Assembly (NCBI RefSeq): GCF_002878395.1
Contig: NW_025855744.1
Location: 1,344,994-1,408,993, forward strand
Reading direction: 5' to 3'
Origin: Capsicum annuum
Taxonomy: Eukaryota > Streptophyta > Magnoliopsida > Solanales > Solanaceae
DNA: 64,000 nucleotides
Shown here: one piece after another, positions 1 to 12,778 of the stretch
Position numbering within the stretch: position 1 is the stretch's first letter
Layout of the letters: the number at the start of each line of letters is the position of its first letter
Position numbers and translations under genes: made by a program
The notes under the pieces: generated by a model
What the model was told of the DNA's origin: nothing
Seen by the model: only the letters and a program-made list of their open reading frames with translations
Database searches by the model: none

Positions 1-540
1 CAGTTCATCAAGTCCATGAAAGTTGTTGGGGCATTGGTAAGACCAAATAACATGACTAGAAATTTGACAAGACCATACCGAGTTCTGAAAGTTGTTTTCA
101 GAATGTCATATTCTCTGACTCTGAGCTGGTGATAACTTGATCTGAGGTCTATCTTAGAGATGTAACTGGTACCCTAAATTTGGTCAAACAAGTCACTGAT
201 TCTAGGAAGCGGATACTTATTCTTGACTGTGACTTTATTCAACTAATGGTAGCCAACACATTTTGAGAGAACCGTCTTTTTTATACACAAGTAGAACTGG
301 TACCCCCATAGGAAAAAACTGGGTCTGATGATTCCCTTATCTAGGAGATCCTTCAACTATTCTTTTAACTCTTTCAGTTTGGCTAGAGCTATTCTGTATG
401 GAGGAATAGAGATAGGTTCAGTATCTGGAAAAAAGTCTATTCTGAAGTTAATTTCTCTTTCGGGAAGAACTCCTGGAAGATCTTCGGGAAATACATTTGG
501 AAATTCACTTGTACTGGAACTGTCTCAAGATTAGGAGTCT
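1..540 (-). pseudogene. T1 reverse transcriptase, N-terminal part (broken, window-truncated)
   Basis: The minus strand reads through typical Ty3 RT landmarks. Going 5' to 3' these are a DKGIIRPS-like stretch near 340, a KKDGSL motif near 270, NKYPLPRISDLFDQ near 180 to 215, SYISKIDL, and [15 protein letters not shown] at the very start of the window. At least two frameshifts or stops interrupt it, for example a stop inside the linker (LKE*LKD). The catalytic YxDD motif lies beyond the window edge and cannot be judged. It cannot make a working enzyme as read. Confidence 0.85.
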
Positions 541-1010
541 TGAAACTAAAATCTTTAACTCAAATGAAATGATAGACACACCCCTTAGATATCATTTTTC
601 TCGCTCTAAGGTATGAAACCAGCTGGCCCCTAAGTGCTGAAGTACTACCCCTCCATTGTAGGAAAGGTTTATTTGGGAACAGAAAATAGAAAACTCTATT
701 TCTATAGTCAACTAAATCATAACATGAATGACTCCAATCCATGCCGAGAATAACGTCAAAATCCATCATCTGTAACTCTTCTAAGTCTGCTAAAATAACT
801 TTTAGAGATACCACAATCGGACAGTTCCTATATACCTGCCAGGTTATGATAGATTTACCTACTAGGTAGAGACTGAGAAGGGCTCTACTAGGATTTTGGG
901 ACTAACTTCAAAGTCAACAGCTATATAAGGAGTTCTAAAGGACAAAGAATCTCTTGGATCTAGAAAATCATAAACATGTAAATGGTAAAATTATAACGTA
1001 ATAGTGACCA
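541..1010 (-). pseudogene. T1 aspartic protease region (decayed)
   Basis: An open stretch of 84 codons (560-814) carries the FDVILGMDW motif that marks the C-terminal end of Ty3 proteases, then a YDLVDYRNRVFYF-like tail and a YLRARKMISKGC linker typical of Tekay-type polyproteins. The N-terminal half with the catalytic Asp lies around 830 to 1000 and is poorly preserved. I could not identify an intact D-S/T-G there. Confidence is good for identity and low for exact limits. Confidence 0.7.
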
Positions 1011-1026
1011 TATTAGGAGAACTTTC

Positions 1027-2205
1027 TTAATACTGTTGGGACTGAAGTACATACAACCTATTTAGGCATTGCCCAATAGTGGCACTGGAAGTGGCACCCT
1101 GCTGAGACAGGCGACTGAACTGAGCTGGGGTGATTATGCTAACTTTGTGGACCCACCTGAGGATACTGTCTAATCCTATGGCTTGACTAGCCATATCCAA
1201 AATATATATCACTACCAACCATGCAGACACCCTAATGGATTCTGCGCCACACTTGTAACAAAGTAGATTTGTTCGGGCACTACTAACACTACCCTGTGAT
1301 TTAGAGCCTGGTGCCCTATCCTTATTACAATTTCTAAATTTAGGCACCAGAGCACTGGCTGAGGATAAAGATGGAACTAAAGATTTTGGTTAGAACTGAG
1401 AATGGTTGCCACCCTCTGACTTAGGCTGAGCAAAATTAAAGCTACCTATTTTATCCCTTTTACTTTCCCTCTCTTTCTCCTTAGTTTTCTACTCCTCTAT
1501 CTATTGAGCATGGGCAATCAACCTAACCAAGTCCACCTCTATAATCAGCATTGCAGTCCTACACTACTTAACCACATTATTAAACACACCAGAAATAAAC
1601 TTACTAAACTTAGATCTACTATCTACTACCACATAAGAAGCATATCTGGCTAACTGAGTAAACTTAAGGGAATACTCTTTCACTTTCATGCTGCCCTACT
1701 TCAGGTTAATAAACTCTAACACCTTAGCCTCTCTCAATTCCAATGGGAAAAACCTATCTAGAAAGGCAATACCAAACTCTTCCCATTCTATGGGCCCTGA
1801 ATTTGCGGCCCTATATGCCTTATACTATTTAAACCATGAATGATCCATATCCTACAACTAATAGGTAGATAACTCAAGACTCTCACTAGTGGTAACCCCC
1901 ATAATATCTATTACAATCTGCACCGTGTTAAGGAATTCCTGTGAATCCTCTTCAGACTTAGATCTCGAATAAGAAGAAGGATTCATTTGGGTGAAGTCTC
2001 AAATTCTAGCTGCAGCAGTATTGGCCACTGGGTTGGCTTGAACAGTAGATGGGCATTCATTCTGGGTTTCTAGAGAATGAGCTAGAGTGGTGAAAGCTGC
2101 TCTAAATTCTGCATGAGAAATATCCTAATTTAGGTGATCTTCCTAAACAGGCGGAGGTGTTGGCTGGTTTCTAATTCTTCATTTGTTGGTGTTTTTGGGA
2201 GGCAT
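1027..2205 (-). pseudogene. T1 gag (decayed)
   Basis: The predicted start is the ATG at 2205-2203. It reads MPPKNTNK, then an in-frame TGA where CGA (Arg) is likely ancestral, then RIRNQPTPPP. The middle resembles Ty3 gag capsid sequence in broken frames. The 106-codon open stretch 1027-1347 includes LLCYKCG, the first half of a nucleocapsid zinc knuckle, whose second half is disrupted. Gag would form the virus-like particle core in the cytoplasm. The copy is non-functional as read. Confidence 0.75.
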
Positions 2206-2411
2206 ATTCTGTAGGCGAAAGGGAAAATTGAATTAGAAAGAGAATTTAACTTTATCTTATGCTCACTCGCATGACATAAATACTGAAAGAAGGGAATCTT
2301 TCCTAAAAAAATCTCATAGCCCCTTGCTCATACGTGTGGTGCGCTACACACCCATGCACAAGACTCTACATGATGTGGCTTTCAGACTCCTTAGGACTAT
2401 TTAGAACCTTA
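2206..2411 (-). other. T1 untranslated leader between PBS and gag
   Basis: About 200 bases between the PBS and the gag start codon, with no ORF on the minus strand. The spacing is normal for a Ty3/gypsy leader. Confidence 0.6.
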
Positions 2412-2424
2412 GGCTCTGATACCA
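2412..2424 (-). promoter_or_regulatory. T1 primer-binding site, initiator tRNA-Met type
   Basis: The minus strand reads TGGTATCAGAGCC, the complement of the 3' end of plant initiator tRNA-Met and the commonest Ty3/Ty1 PBS in plants. It lies 4 bases from the LTR edge at 2429, which fixes both the LTR boundary and the orientation. Confidence 0.9.
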
Positions 2425-2428
2425 AGTT

Positions 2429-4790
2429 TGTAACACCCTGAGTCTACACCCTGGATGTCACACGATACTTACGACCCTAGAAAATCATAAGTTAACCTAT
2501 GTTTAGTACCTATTGTGAGCACTGAATGATAATACTGAAGATATATGTAGAAGTATAACTAACAATGCCATAAGGTTCTCAAAATGTTGAAATAAATACC
2601 ATGTTTACTAATAATAACATCTGAAAAACTGAATATCTGACTGTGCTGGTCTGAAAGCCTCTAATATTCTGAATATGGAGTTAATGAGACAAACCCCCAA
2701 CTAACTCCGAATGTAATAACTACTGAAATATTGAACTACTAAATAGATAAACTCTGTCCTCAAAATATAAGGACTTACTACTAAATCTGCTGCTGATAGC
2801 CTAAGCTGCTAAGTACGGTCAGGAACTTGAGCGTCTAAACCTATGATATAAGATATCATAGTGCAAAGAAAGAGTATGCATCAGTACGTGGAATGTACTG
2901 GTATGTTAAGTGAGGTAGGCTGATATACGTTGGTTCATATGTATGAGATGATAACTAACTAAATATCATAAACTACCTAAATAAGAGTACATACAAAATT
3001 GTAACTACTGAACATATTGAATATGCAATACCGTGCATATAACGTCTGTCTAAATTAGACTGAAACTGAAGTACTGAGTTCTGATAATTGAAAGTTTATA
3101 CTAATACTAAGGTACTATTTTCTGATGGCTAAGTAACTGATAACTGATATCCATGGTTCTGTAGAACTGTATGAGTTCATTACTGAATACTGAGACTGAA
3201 ATTATAACTGTGGTACTTATCATCTAACCGACATACCCCAATTTATAAACTGAGTTGGGGTCCAACTCAAGACCCTAAATGGAAGGGTGTTAGCACCTTT
3301 CCACGGGATACTAAAAATGTTGGGTCAACCCTAATCTAGTATAAATATTCATGAAATATATATATTATTGCGTCAACCCTAGTCTGGCAGGAGGACGACT
3401 TACCCTACACTAGCTACATAGTTCTGTAACTCAGGGACTGCTATTAAGGCTCAAACCCTCTACTAGAAGGAATTCCCCCATCTTTGGGTTTGCTCGGTGT
3501 TGAATCCTACTCCCAACTGAATCAACACTAAACTGATCACTTGACTGTACTAGGCTTTACTGAACTGATACTGATCATGTTGACTAACCGAACTGGACTG
3601 AGTTCACTGGTTCTGCTAATTGACTGAGTAATATTGTCCTTCACCTTTACTGGGACTATTCTATAACTACTGTAACTAAGTAAACAGCTAAATTTTGGGT
3701 AACAAGTACCCCCAGGGTTGGATATCAACAGTAGAACATAAAAAATCTTGAAAACACAACAATATCCACTTGTGCACAATTCATTCACTGAGACATTTCA
3801 TCAAACACTTAAAGGTTATGAACTTGTACATGAATGACAACACATGCTAACATGTCTTGATTACCCTATTCAATTCACATGGACATTCTATTAAACAGTT
3901 GGGGAGCATAATGGTGATACATGAAGAATAACATATAGGGCATTATAAATTCAATATGTAATCTTTCAAATTCAAGGGTTTTAACATGAGGGATTCATAA
4001 TTCAACACACATGCTAACATAATTTCATGGAAATTCATAAAAGATCTTAACTTGAAACCCATACAACAACACAAACATGAGCATAATTCAATTCATAGCA
4101 TAGAAATCATAATTCAAGTTTTGAAAAGGGTTCTTGAACTCCAAGGGTGGAAGGAAACCCAAGGATGAACACCTAACATACTTGAGTGACATAATTTTTG
4201 AAGATTGGTGGGGATTTCTTGGAACTTGATCTTGAGATTGATGGACTAGGGTTTATTTCTTGAGAGGATTTTGTGGATAAATAATGGATTTTGCCTTTTA
4301 GGATATTAAATTTTGTGTTAAGGCTAAATAATGTAAGGGGAAAATAACCTATTTGACCCCACAAACCTTGATAAAAGAATGTTATATAGGGTCCCTATCA
4401 TGCCGAGACCCCTGCTTCGGTCTAGCGGCCCTCGCGAGGTGACCCCTACTCGAGTCAACCAACCCTCATAGCGTGACCCTGAGCCTGGGTCAACTGGACA
4501 TCACGACGCGGCCCTATCGTGACCCCTTGCTATTTTAGACATCTAAACTCACCCTTTTGCTAGTCCAAAAATATCCAAAACTCACTTAAGATGACCTACA
4601 AGTGACCCTGATCATTAATCAACATGGAAATAGACATTCTAAGGTCGAAAAGATTAAAAACAAAATCATCCAATTTTGTAGGCTGAAAATGATTTTAAGT
4701 CTTAACACTTAGCTAAAATTTTCTAAGTTTGGGACCTCTTTTGGCATGCTATATAGGACTGAAATGACTAGAATTTTGTGGGGTCTTACA
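2429..4790 (-). repeat. T1 5' LTR (2.36 kb)
   Basis: On the plus strand it begins TGTAACACCC beside the PBS and ends GGGGTCTTACA at 4790, giving TG...CA termini. It shares its termini and much of its body with the solo LTR at 43782-46386, so the two are one family. A GC-rich block at about 4398-4520 is out of character with the AT-rich remainder. Short ORFs inside are chance. Confidence 0.85.
4381..4388 (-). promoter_or_regulatory. Possible TATA box of the T1 LTR
   Basis: The minus strand reads CCTATATAAC here, directly downstream of the GC-rich block, which is the arrangement also seen in the G2 LTR. Suggestive only. Confidence 0.35.
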
Positions 4791-6534
4791 TAAATATTGG
4801 TTAATTGATAACTGAAAACTGATCATCTAAAACTTAACTGTACTTAGTCTGAATAACTGGACTAAAAATGTAGGAAGTATTATGTAACTGACATGCCCCA
4901 ATCTGAGCTAATCAGGGTCCGACCTGTAACCCAAGTTTAAAGGGTGTCAGTACCATGCCAGGGGTACTAACATTGGTTGTGTGGATCCACTAAACTGGTG
5001 TCCTGAAGGACTAAGGAGTCACTCTTTACTAGCAGGCGCTCTCATGATATATGTTTCAACCCTCACTGGAAGGTGGACATCCCAAACCTATGCTGGCTAT
5101 ATAGTTTTAGAACTCAGGGAATGCTACTAGAGGTCACACCTCCTACCGGTAGCTAAGCCCTCATCCCTGGGTTCACTCGATGCTACATACTACATCCAAC
5201 TGAACTAACACTGATACTGAACTAAACTAAACTCAATTGAACATTTTTACATAAGTGATAGTGCTTATCATGAAAATTAATATCTGAGTAAATAACAAGA
5301 CTCATGGTTTCACTGAATTATTACTTGAAAGATCTGAAGCATAAGTAAACATATAGGTATCGGTTGTTCATAACCCACCAGTACTAAATGACCATAAAGC
5401 ATGATATCAACCCTAAAATTATAGGATAGGAATCATGGTTCAAAGACCCAAAACATGAAAATTTCCACCAAATATATGAGAATTATGAACTTGAACATGG
5501 GAATGTGTTAAACATAAGAAATCAACATGGTTACATTGCTAAATTCTTTAATTGGGGGTTTAACATAAAATTCACTTGAATATGACATGGGATATTAAAA
5601 TTTAAAGAATGATATAACATAACTATCCATGGAATCATACTTGAACATGAATTGAGTTCAAATCGCTAAGAAAAAGTATAAACTAAACCCATCTTGACCA
5701 TATGCATCTTCATAATATAAGAAAACTCATCTTTTTAATCAAAGAAAGGTTTTTAGCCTCCATGGGTGAAAGGGACCTATAAATGATTTCCCACATACCT
5801 TAATTGAATGAATTCTTGAAGAAACTTGAAATTGGAACTTGAACCCTTGAATTCTTGAGGAAAAAATCTTGAATTCTTTGATTTCTTGAGAAGAAAAGCT
5901 TGGATTATTGTTCTTGGGAAAGGGGAGGGGTTTTCCATGAGTTGATTTGAAGATGATGGGTAAATAATTCCCTTTTGGGTGTTATAATTTGTGCCTTGGA
6001 TGTTTTGGGTTGAAGGAAAAGGACCAAAGTTCCCCTTGACCTTTAAGAATCTGAAACAATAAAGAAATAGACCCGCATCATTCCCCTTAGTCCAGGGGGT
6101 AGCCCCACAACACCTGCCTTATCTCAAGGGAATAACCCCCACGGCGCAAGCTTATCACCTGCCCTTACTGCCTCTCACAAAAAATACCATAACTTTTCGC
6201 TCAGGTATCAGATTAAGGAGAAATTGGTTTAGTTGGAAAGATAACTCAATTATCTACAATTTGGTGGCTCTTGATCTGAAAATTCCAGATTAATCAAATG
6301 TTAAACACGTTCAAAGTTAACCCTTGTAGAATTGAATACCAAACTTTTGATGAATCAAAGGCTCTTAGCTCAACTTTGTTGTAAGTGATTCCTATGAACA
6401 TTTTTCACCTCAAAAGCACTTCACACACTAATATAATGATCACAACACATGTATTCATATACCAATCATGGGATTAAAGTTTACACACATAGGAACGATG
6501 ATTTAAAGTCTAACCCAAAAATGTGGGGTGTTAC
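4791..6534 (-). repeat. N1 3' LTR, interrupted by T1
   Basis: Aligns by eye with about 10490-12168, for example the shared TTAACTGTACTTAGTCTG and GAATAACTGGACTAAAA blocks at each start. The right end reads GTGGGGTGTTACA, an LTR terminus directly before the PPT. About 1.1 kb of the distal part is missing here. Confidence 0.85.
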
Positions 6535-6549
6535 ATTATCTCTCCCTTG
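6535..6549 (-). promoter_or_regulatory. N1 polypurine tract
   Basis: The minus strand reads CCAAGGGAGAGATAA immediately before the 3' LTR, as expected for the plus-strand DNA priming site of an LTR retroelement. Confidence 0.75.
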
Positions 6550-9384
6550 GAATCATTCATCCTCGAATGATGGATAGGAACTCGTTGAAGTTTTAGAAGT
6601 ATGGAATATTGTACACATGACATGTCAGCTTATGAAGGGTGTGGCTGAGCTGAAATATTTAAAACTTCTATCATGAAACTTATTTCTGAGCTGACTTGAC
6701 TCTATTGACTATAATGAGCTAATTTATGCTATGAGATTAGAACTCACTTAAAATATTTGTGATAAATGATGTAATGTAAGCACAAATCATGAGATAACAA
6801 GAACAAGGGAATATAATGGGTATCACAATGTCTGAGTTGAAATACTTGGGAAACTGAGATCATGCACTTAACACTTATGTACTGAGTCATGACTAAGTAG
6901 CTGAGTCTGAAACATCATGCTTGGAATGAAATGAATGCATAACTTGCATGAGCGTAAATAAATTACTTCATTAAGTAGAAATATTCATCAAACTTCGGAT
7001 AGGAAGACTAGATGGAAAGAAGGAAAGATATAGGAACTTGTCTATCTGATTGCTAAACTGAATTTCTGGTTGTACAGACTGGATCATTCTGAAAGTTTAT
7101 ACTCAACTGGAGTATTTATTCAACACTCTTTGTAAGAAGTTCTTATAATATTAGGGAGAAAGAAATTCTTGGGATTGATCTGAATAAGATATCTAAATAA
7201 GGGATTGCAACACGGCTAAAAGTCTCTAACATAGAACATAGACCTATGAAACACAAGCTGGGGTAGAATTACTAGGCTTTAGGCAATGCATCTGCCTAAT
7301 TCAAACTTAGCATCCTCCTTAGATACTTGTATAGGTACATGTAATTACTCTAGTCAAAGTATGAGTTGAACTACATACCCTTACTGTGTTCAAGCCTAAC
7401 TCGAAACCACAAGGTACTACACATAATACCATAACACTAGTCTGAACCATGAATTCAATACCCCATACATTTTCACCACTTCTTATCCCAAGAATAATTA
7501 TTCTTACCACTTCAACAACTAAATTCAACCTCTTTCTAGGAATTCACTAGTGTACAATGCATTCTTCCACTTATACAACAACATGACATTCAATCCCATC
7601 TTCATAGCCATATATGAACTTCTAAACTAACACCCATAAAAGCATCTTTCTCATATTCTCTAAACCTATATCATTAATGACTTCCTTGAAATACCCTAAG
7701 AAAACATACATAAAATTCTTGACTAACTATGACATATCCAAAAAGCTTAACCTCAATATTCCTTCAACCTTATAGCTTTATATAAAACAAGCATACTATA
7801 ATTTTTCCCTAACATGAAACATTTACTCTCTCCCATCTAAATGATTATTCATCACTACTATTATTTCATAAGTGAAGTCCCTGAAAGGCTAGAACATGAG
7901 ATCCTGAAGCATGAAAGAATACGATACATAACTTTGACACTTAACTGAGGCCTAAGGAATATAGTACCAACGATATAAATTCATCAAAGAGATCTAAACT
8001 GAGGACATAAATGACATAATCTATATTTTGATGATCATTGGGAGTGTAGCATGAGTACCTGGAACTGAACATACTATAAAACATGAGTACATAAGTCATG
8101 AGCTACATGAACTGAGTTTGGAGTTCATAAATTCATAGAGTATAATTTGTACTACTGAGTGAACAAGAACTCCTTATGTAAGGATCTGGAAGTGTACATT
8201 GTTCTATGAGAAGTGCATGAATATGAGCTATGATTATGGAGCTGACATGTAAGGCATGAGTAGATATCATGATGATTGATGTACGAAAAGTTGTACGGAG
8301 ATAAGAATGGGTTCGGTATTTTCCTCCCTTACTATTGTTCTACAATACACTGACATCACTACAAGAATCTGAGAGCCTGACTTGGTTACTTATTCTAGCA
8401 TCTCCCCCTTAGCTTAAAGCCATCATTCTAAGTCTATGGACCCCTTAATAAACTCTAAACTAAACTGCAACCATTTTACTCTATAGTCTGAGATATAACA
8501 ATATACATATATACTAAACTTACCCGAAAAGTCTATACCTGAAAGTGTAAACTCCACTACTTGTACTTTCGTCTGAATTCACACCATCTAGAACTTCATA
8601 TCTTTTTTCTATTAACTCACTTAACCAAGATTCAAACTTAAATTCTAACACTTAACATGGATATTCCCAAACGTTTAATGAACCATAATAATTTCCTTCA
8701 TAGCCAACTAATTTCACATCTCTAAACTTATATTTTTCCCTAAACCAGGAGAATTTCCACTACACTAACATACCCAACATCGTCATACTAAATTTCAAAT
8801 CAAAAAACTCAAATTCTTGCATTCACTATTTCAAGGTTACTGATTCACCTTTCATACAACTAGCCACATGGATATATAATCTACTAAATACAGATAAACA
8901 CTATCCTCATTTTACTACTGCTAAATTTTAGGGTTCATAGTTCTAACACTAGATCATATGCTTTTATAGGATTCTGAGAAGGCAACTAAGGGCACATATG
9001 ACTTTAGCTTTTTGCATGATTTTTATGAACATGAATGAAATCTTTCAAACTTTGGAACTTCAAATCACTGATGGGATACTTTTGAGCTTATGTACAATCC
9101 CATAATTGTATGTGGGGACTATTTGAGAAAACTCTATTTGTAGGAATTTAAATTGGCTATTTTTGTTGTCTTACGAATAAGAAAGTAGAACGAATCGATT
9201 AATGTAAGAATCTGCATAAGTTTCTTAAAGAACATTTCTACTGCATGATCTGAGACATAAAAGGAGGGAAACATTTCTTAAATACCCTTTATCCTCTCAA
9301 AGAAAAGTACAGATGTCTCTGTATCATTTCGTAAGACTCTACTAGACACAACTTCATAGACACCCTAGGATACTTGAACTCTGT
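6550..9384 (-). other. N1 non-coding interior
   Basis: About 2.8 kb of AT-rich sequence with no ORF above about 70 codons that resembles gag, protease, RT or integrase on either strand. The last stretch before the PBS (about 9336-9383) is closely matched at 59830-59875, and the CTCCCCCTT neighbourhood at about 8400 is matched near 58220, so the interior belongs to a repeat family. A 7-base inverted repeat lies just inside the PPT (6551-6570). Confidence 0.7.
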
Positions 9385-9396
9385 GCTCTGATACCA
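9385..9396 (-). promoter_or_regulatory. N1 primer-binding site
   Basis: The minus strand reads TGGTATCAGAGC, an intact initiator tRNA-Met-type PBS, a few bases from the 5' LTR. Confidence 0.88.
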
Positions 9397-9400
9397 AGCT

Positions 9401-12168
9401 TTTCATGACTCGAGACTACCCCATAGTCTTAACATAGTGCTTAGAACCATAAGCTATCCCAAGATAACCCATGAACTGGCACGATACTTGAGCAACTAAG
9501 TTAGAATATATAAAATAGCTAAGTTTGCCATGCAGAAAGATAATCATGGCATAATTTGGAAAATATAATACTGATAAAGTTTACATCCGGATAAAACTAA
9601 AAAGAGAACTAGAAGTTACATTTCATGACTCTGACTGACTATCTATGAAGCCTTTACTATACTTACTATTGATAGCTGGGACATGCCTCCAACTACCACT
9701 AATCAATACATATGAATAATAAAAATAAAGTACATAAACAACATCTTATTGAAGTCCCTAAAATAGGAGAACTCATCACCTACTGGTTGGAAGCAGCAAA
9801 CTGTCTGATTATGATGTATAGGTTACAACTAGTACCTACACTATAAGAAAATATAGCACATATATATATATAGATCAGAACTTTGGAATGTGCTGAGTAA
9901 GTTGGGGTGAATGCAATAAGTAAAATTGATTAGGAACGTAATATTAAAACATGCATACTAAGTGCAAGTAGATTCACTAAGAGACTGAAATAAATTGAAA
10001 GCTGAGGTATCTTAAAACATGAGTAACAAACATAATCTAATAACCTGGTGAGTTACTACACTTCATTCCTTAAATCTTTACTTTTGTAGAATAAGTAGAT
10101 TTAAAGCAGGGAAGCAATAAGAACATAAATATTATAAGAAATTCTCTTGTATGACTGAACATGTTGTAAAAGTTGTACAGAAGATGACGTATGAATATTG
10201 GGTCTGAAACTAGATAGTGGAAACTGATATAACTCAAGGGTCTAAATATACAAATATACTGAGCTTGAACAAATAACCATACAAAACTAAGAATAGCATG
10301 TACTACGCAGATCTAATTAACTGAATGGCTGATGCCTGTGTACCTGAATGACAGAAATCTAAGTGAATAGATGACTAATGTCTGCATACTAAGTCGCTAA
10401 TATATGAATATTAAACAACTAACATATGAATACTGATTAACTAATATATGTATACTTAATAGCTGGAATCTATATATTGATTAACTAATAATTGTATACT
10501 GATTACCTGATAACTGAATAATGATTATGTAAAACTTAACTGTACTTAGTCTGAATAACTGGACTAAAACTGTGGGAGGTAATATGTAACCGACATACCC
10601 TAATTTAGGCTAATCAGGGTCCAACCTATAAACTTAATTTGAAGGGTCTTAATACTGCGCCATGGGTACTAACACTAGTTGTGTGGATCCACTAAATAGG
10701 TGTCCTGAAGGACTAAAAAGTCACCCTCTAATGGTAGGTGCTCTCATGAGATATATGTCAACCCTCGACTAGTAGGTACATATCTCAAACCTACCATATC
10801 TATGTAGTTCTAGAACTCAGGGACTGCTACTAAAGGTCACACCCTCTACTAGCAGGTGAGACCCCATCCTTGGGTTAGCTCAATGCTAAATCCTACTTCC
10901 AACTCAACTAACACTGATACTGAACTCAACATAACTCAACTAAACATTTTTATATAACTAATAATGCTCATCATGATCATAAATATCTAATTAAATAATA
11001 AAACTCATGGTTTCACTGAATTATTACTTGAAAGATCTAAAGAGTAACTAAAATCAAAGGTATCGGGTGATCATAACTCGCCAGCATTGAATGACCATGA
11101 AGCATGAAATCAACACTTAAAACTATAGGATGTGAATCATGGTTCAAAGACCCAAAACATAAACATTTCACTAAATATGTGAGAATTATGAACTTGAACA
11201 TGGGAATGTGTTAAACATGATAAATCAACATGATTACATGGCTAAATTCATTAATTGGGGTTTTAACATGAAATTTACTTGAATATGATATTGGAAATTG
11301 AAAATTGAAGCATGAGATAACATAACTATCCATGGAATCATACTTGGACATGAATTGAGTTCAAATCACTAAGAAAAAGCATAAAATAAACCCATATTGA
11401 ACATATGTATCTTCATATCAAAAGAAAACTCATCTTCTTAATTAAAGAAAGGTTTTTAGGCTCCATGGGTGAAAGGGACCCATGAATGAACTCCCACATA
11501 CCTTATTTGAATGAATTCTTGAAGAAACTTGAAATTGAAACTTGAAACCTTGAATTCTTAAGGAAGAAAGTTTGAATTATTGGATTTCTTGACAAGAAAA
11601 CTTTGGATTATTATTCTTAGGAAAAGGAAGGGTTTTTTCGTGAGTTAATTTAAAGAAGATGTGAAAATTATGCCCTTTTGGGTGTTATAATTCGTGCCTT
11701 GGATGTTTGGGGTTGAGGAGAAAGGAAAAAAGTGACTCTTCACCCTTAAGAAGCTGAATATGTGTCGCGCCTCTTAGTCCTGGAGAGTAGCCCCCATGTT
11801 GCCCGCCTTATCCCGGGTGGAATGACCCTCATGACATAGGCTTATCGCCTGCCCTTACTGCCTCTAAAAAAGGATATAACTTCTTTCTCTGGAATTAAAT
11901 TTAAGGCAAAATTGGTATCGTTGGAAATCTAACTCAATTATCTATAATTTGATAGATCTTGAGATGAAAAATTCCACATATGTAAAAGTTTTACCCTTTC
12001 AAAGTTGACCCTTGTAGAATTAAATACCAAACTTTCTTCACCTCGAAAGCACTTCACACACTAGGATAATGATCATGACATATGTATTGAAATACCAATC
12101 ACGAGATTAAAGTTTACACACATAGGAACGATGATTCTAAATCTAGCCCAAAAATATAGAGTGTTACA
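9401..12168 (-). repeat. N1 5' LTR (about 2.77 kb)
   Basis: Begins next to the PBS with a decayed start (TTCATGACTCGAGACTACC compared with the TGTAATGCCCCGAGTCTA type) and ends GAGTGTTACA at 12168. Its right 1.7 kb repeats 4791-6534. A run of degenerate short repeats built on ACTGATTAACTAATATATG lies at about 10370-10540. The exact left edge is uncertain by a few bases. Confidence 0.8.
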
Positions 12169-12445
12169 CCCACTATCTGAACTCGATAATGCTACTTGAA
12201 TTGATCTATTATGGCAATCATGAGAACCTATACCTAAATATTCTCTACCTTTAGATATGTAATCATTGAAAATGCCCTGTTAGTGAGACGTCTTACCACT
12301 ACCACCCTGAGCAATTTGATGAATACTCTCGACTCACTTGGCATGATCCACAATATTCTAAAAAGAGCCAATAGCCATTAACTAAGTCCTCACCAACCAA
12401 AGAGAAGTAGACAATCCCTTTACAAACATTATAATCCCCTTAACT
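12169..12445 (-). pseudogene. G3 gag fragment (Ty3/gypsy)
   Basis: On the minus strand one frame reads FVKGLSTSLWLVRT near 12420, then IVDHAK and VESIHQIAQGGSGK, which resembles the capsid end of Solanaceae Ty3 gag. Stops interrupt it. It is cut at 12169 where N1 begins, so its continuation should lie left of the window. Confidence 0.65.
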
Positions 12446-12762
12446 CTATGGAGATGTTAGCCATAGCATGTATAGGCAAAGCATAGGAACATTCCTAGTA
12501 CTCAACAAAAAAATATAGATCCCTGCTCCAAGTAATTAATTAATCAACAACTCCTATTCGAGTCCTAACCATCTATTAGAAATATTGATATATAAGTCTA
12601 AAACACCAGGTATGAACAACACACATGATAACGAGTAAAATGGAAGATTTTTCCAAAAAACATCCTATAGGCTTCCAAAGATAGATATGGATGTCATCAT
12701 ATTAATTCCAAAAGACTATATTAGATATTTTGCTTGTTTACTCATGAGACTGAAGAACCTAA
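12446..12762 (-). other. G3 leader and gag N-terminal region, decayed
   Basis: This stretch links the PBS to the gag fragment. I recognise only a leader-like sequence after the PBS and see no readable gag start. Much of the gag N-terminal half appears deleted. Confidence 0.45.
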
Positions 12763-12775
12763 CACTTTGATACCA
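12763..12775 (-). promoter_or_regulatory. G3 primer-binding site, mutated
   Basis: The minus strand reads TGGTATCAAAGTG, three changes from the initiator-Met-type PBS, 3 bases from an LTR start. Confidence 0.7.
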
Positions 12776-12778
12776 ATT

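Larger units (their letters stand above)
1..4790 (-). mobile_element. T1: Tekay-like Ty3/gypsy retrotransposon, 3' part outside the window
   Basis: Reading leftwards on the minus strand, the order is 5' LTR, initiator-Met-type PBS, leader, gag, protease and reverse transcriptase. The window edge cuts it within RT. LTR length over 2 kb and the wording of the protease-RT linker resemble the Del/Tekay chromoviruses, which is recalled resemblance. It ends at 4790 with the terminal TG/CA expected of an LTR. The sequence to its right is the interior of the N1 LTR, so T1 inserted into N1. The left target-site copy lies outside the window. All reading frames are broken. Confidence 0.85.
4791..12168 (-). 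mobile_element. N1: non-autonomous LTR retrotransposon without coding interior
   Basis: Two long direct repeats (4791-6534 and 9401-12168) flank about 2.85 kb with no recognisable gag or pol. A PPT lies beside the left repeat and a PBS beside the right one, so it is a minus-strand element. The left copy lacks its distal part because T1 inserted in it at 4791, and the rest should lie left of the window. LTR termini and PBS resemble those of the Tekay-like family, which suggests mobilisation by such an autonomous partner. This matches the general class called LARD (large retrotransposon derivative). Confidence 0.8.

Noticed and set aside
7319..7528. Minus-strand 69-codon ORF in the N1 interior as a possible gene of the non-autonomous element
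   Set aside because: No resemblance to gag or other retroelement proteins, and no matching ORF in the related L2 interior that I could see.
10370..10540. Possible CRISPR-like or centromeric array
   Set aside because: The units are degenerate, unspaced and confined to an LTR. CRISPR does not occur in plant nuclear DNA.
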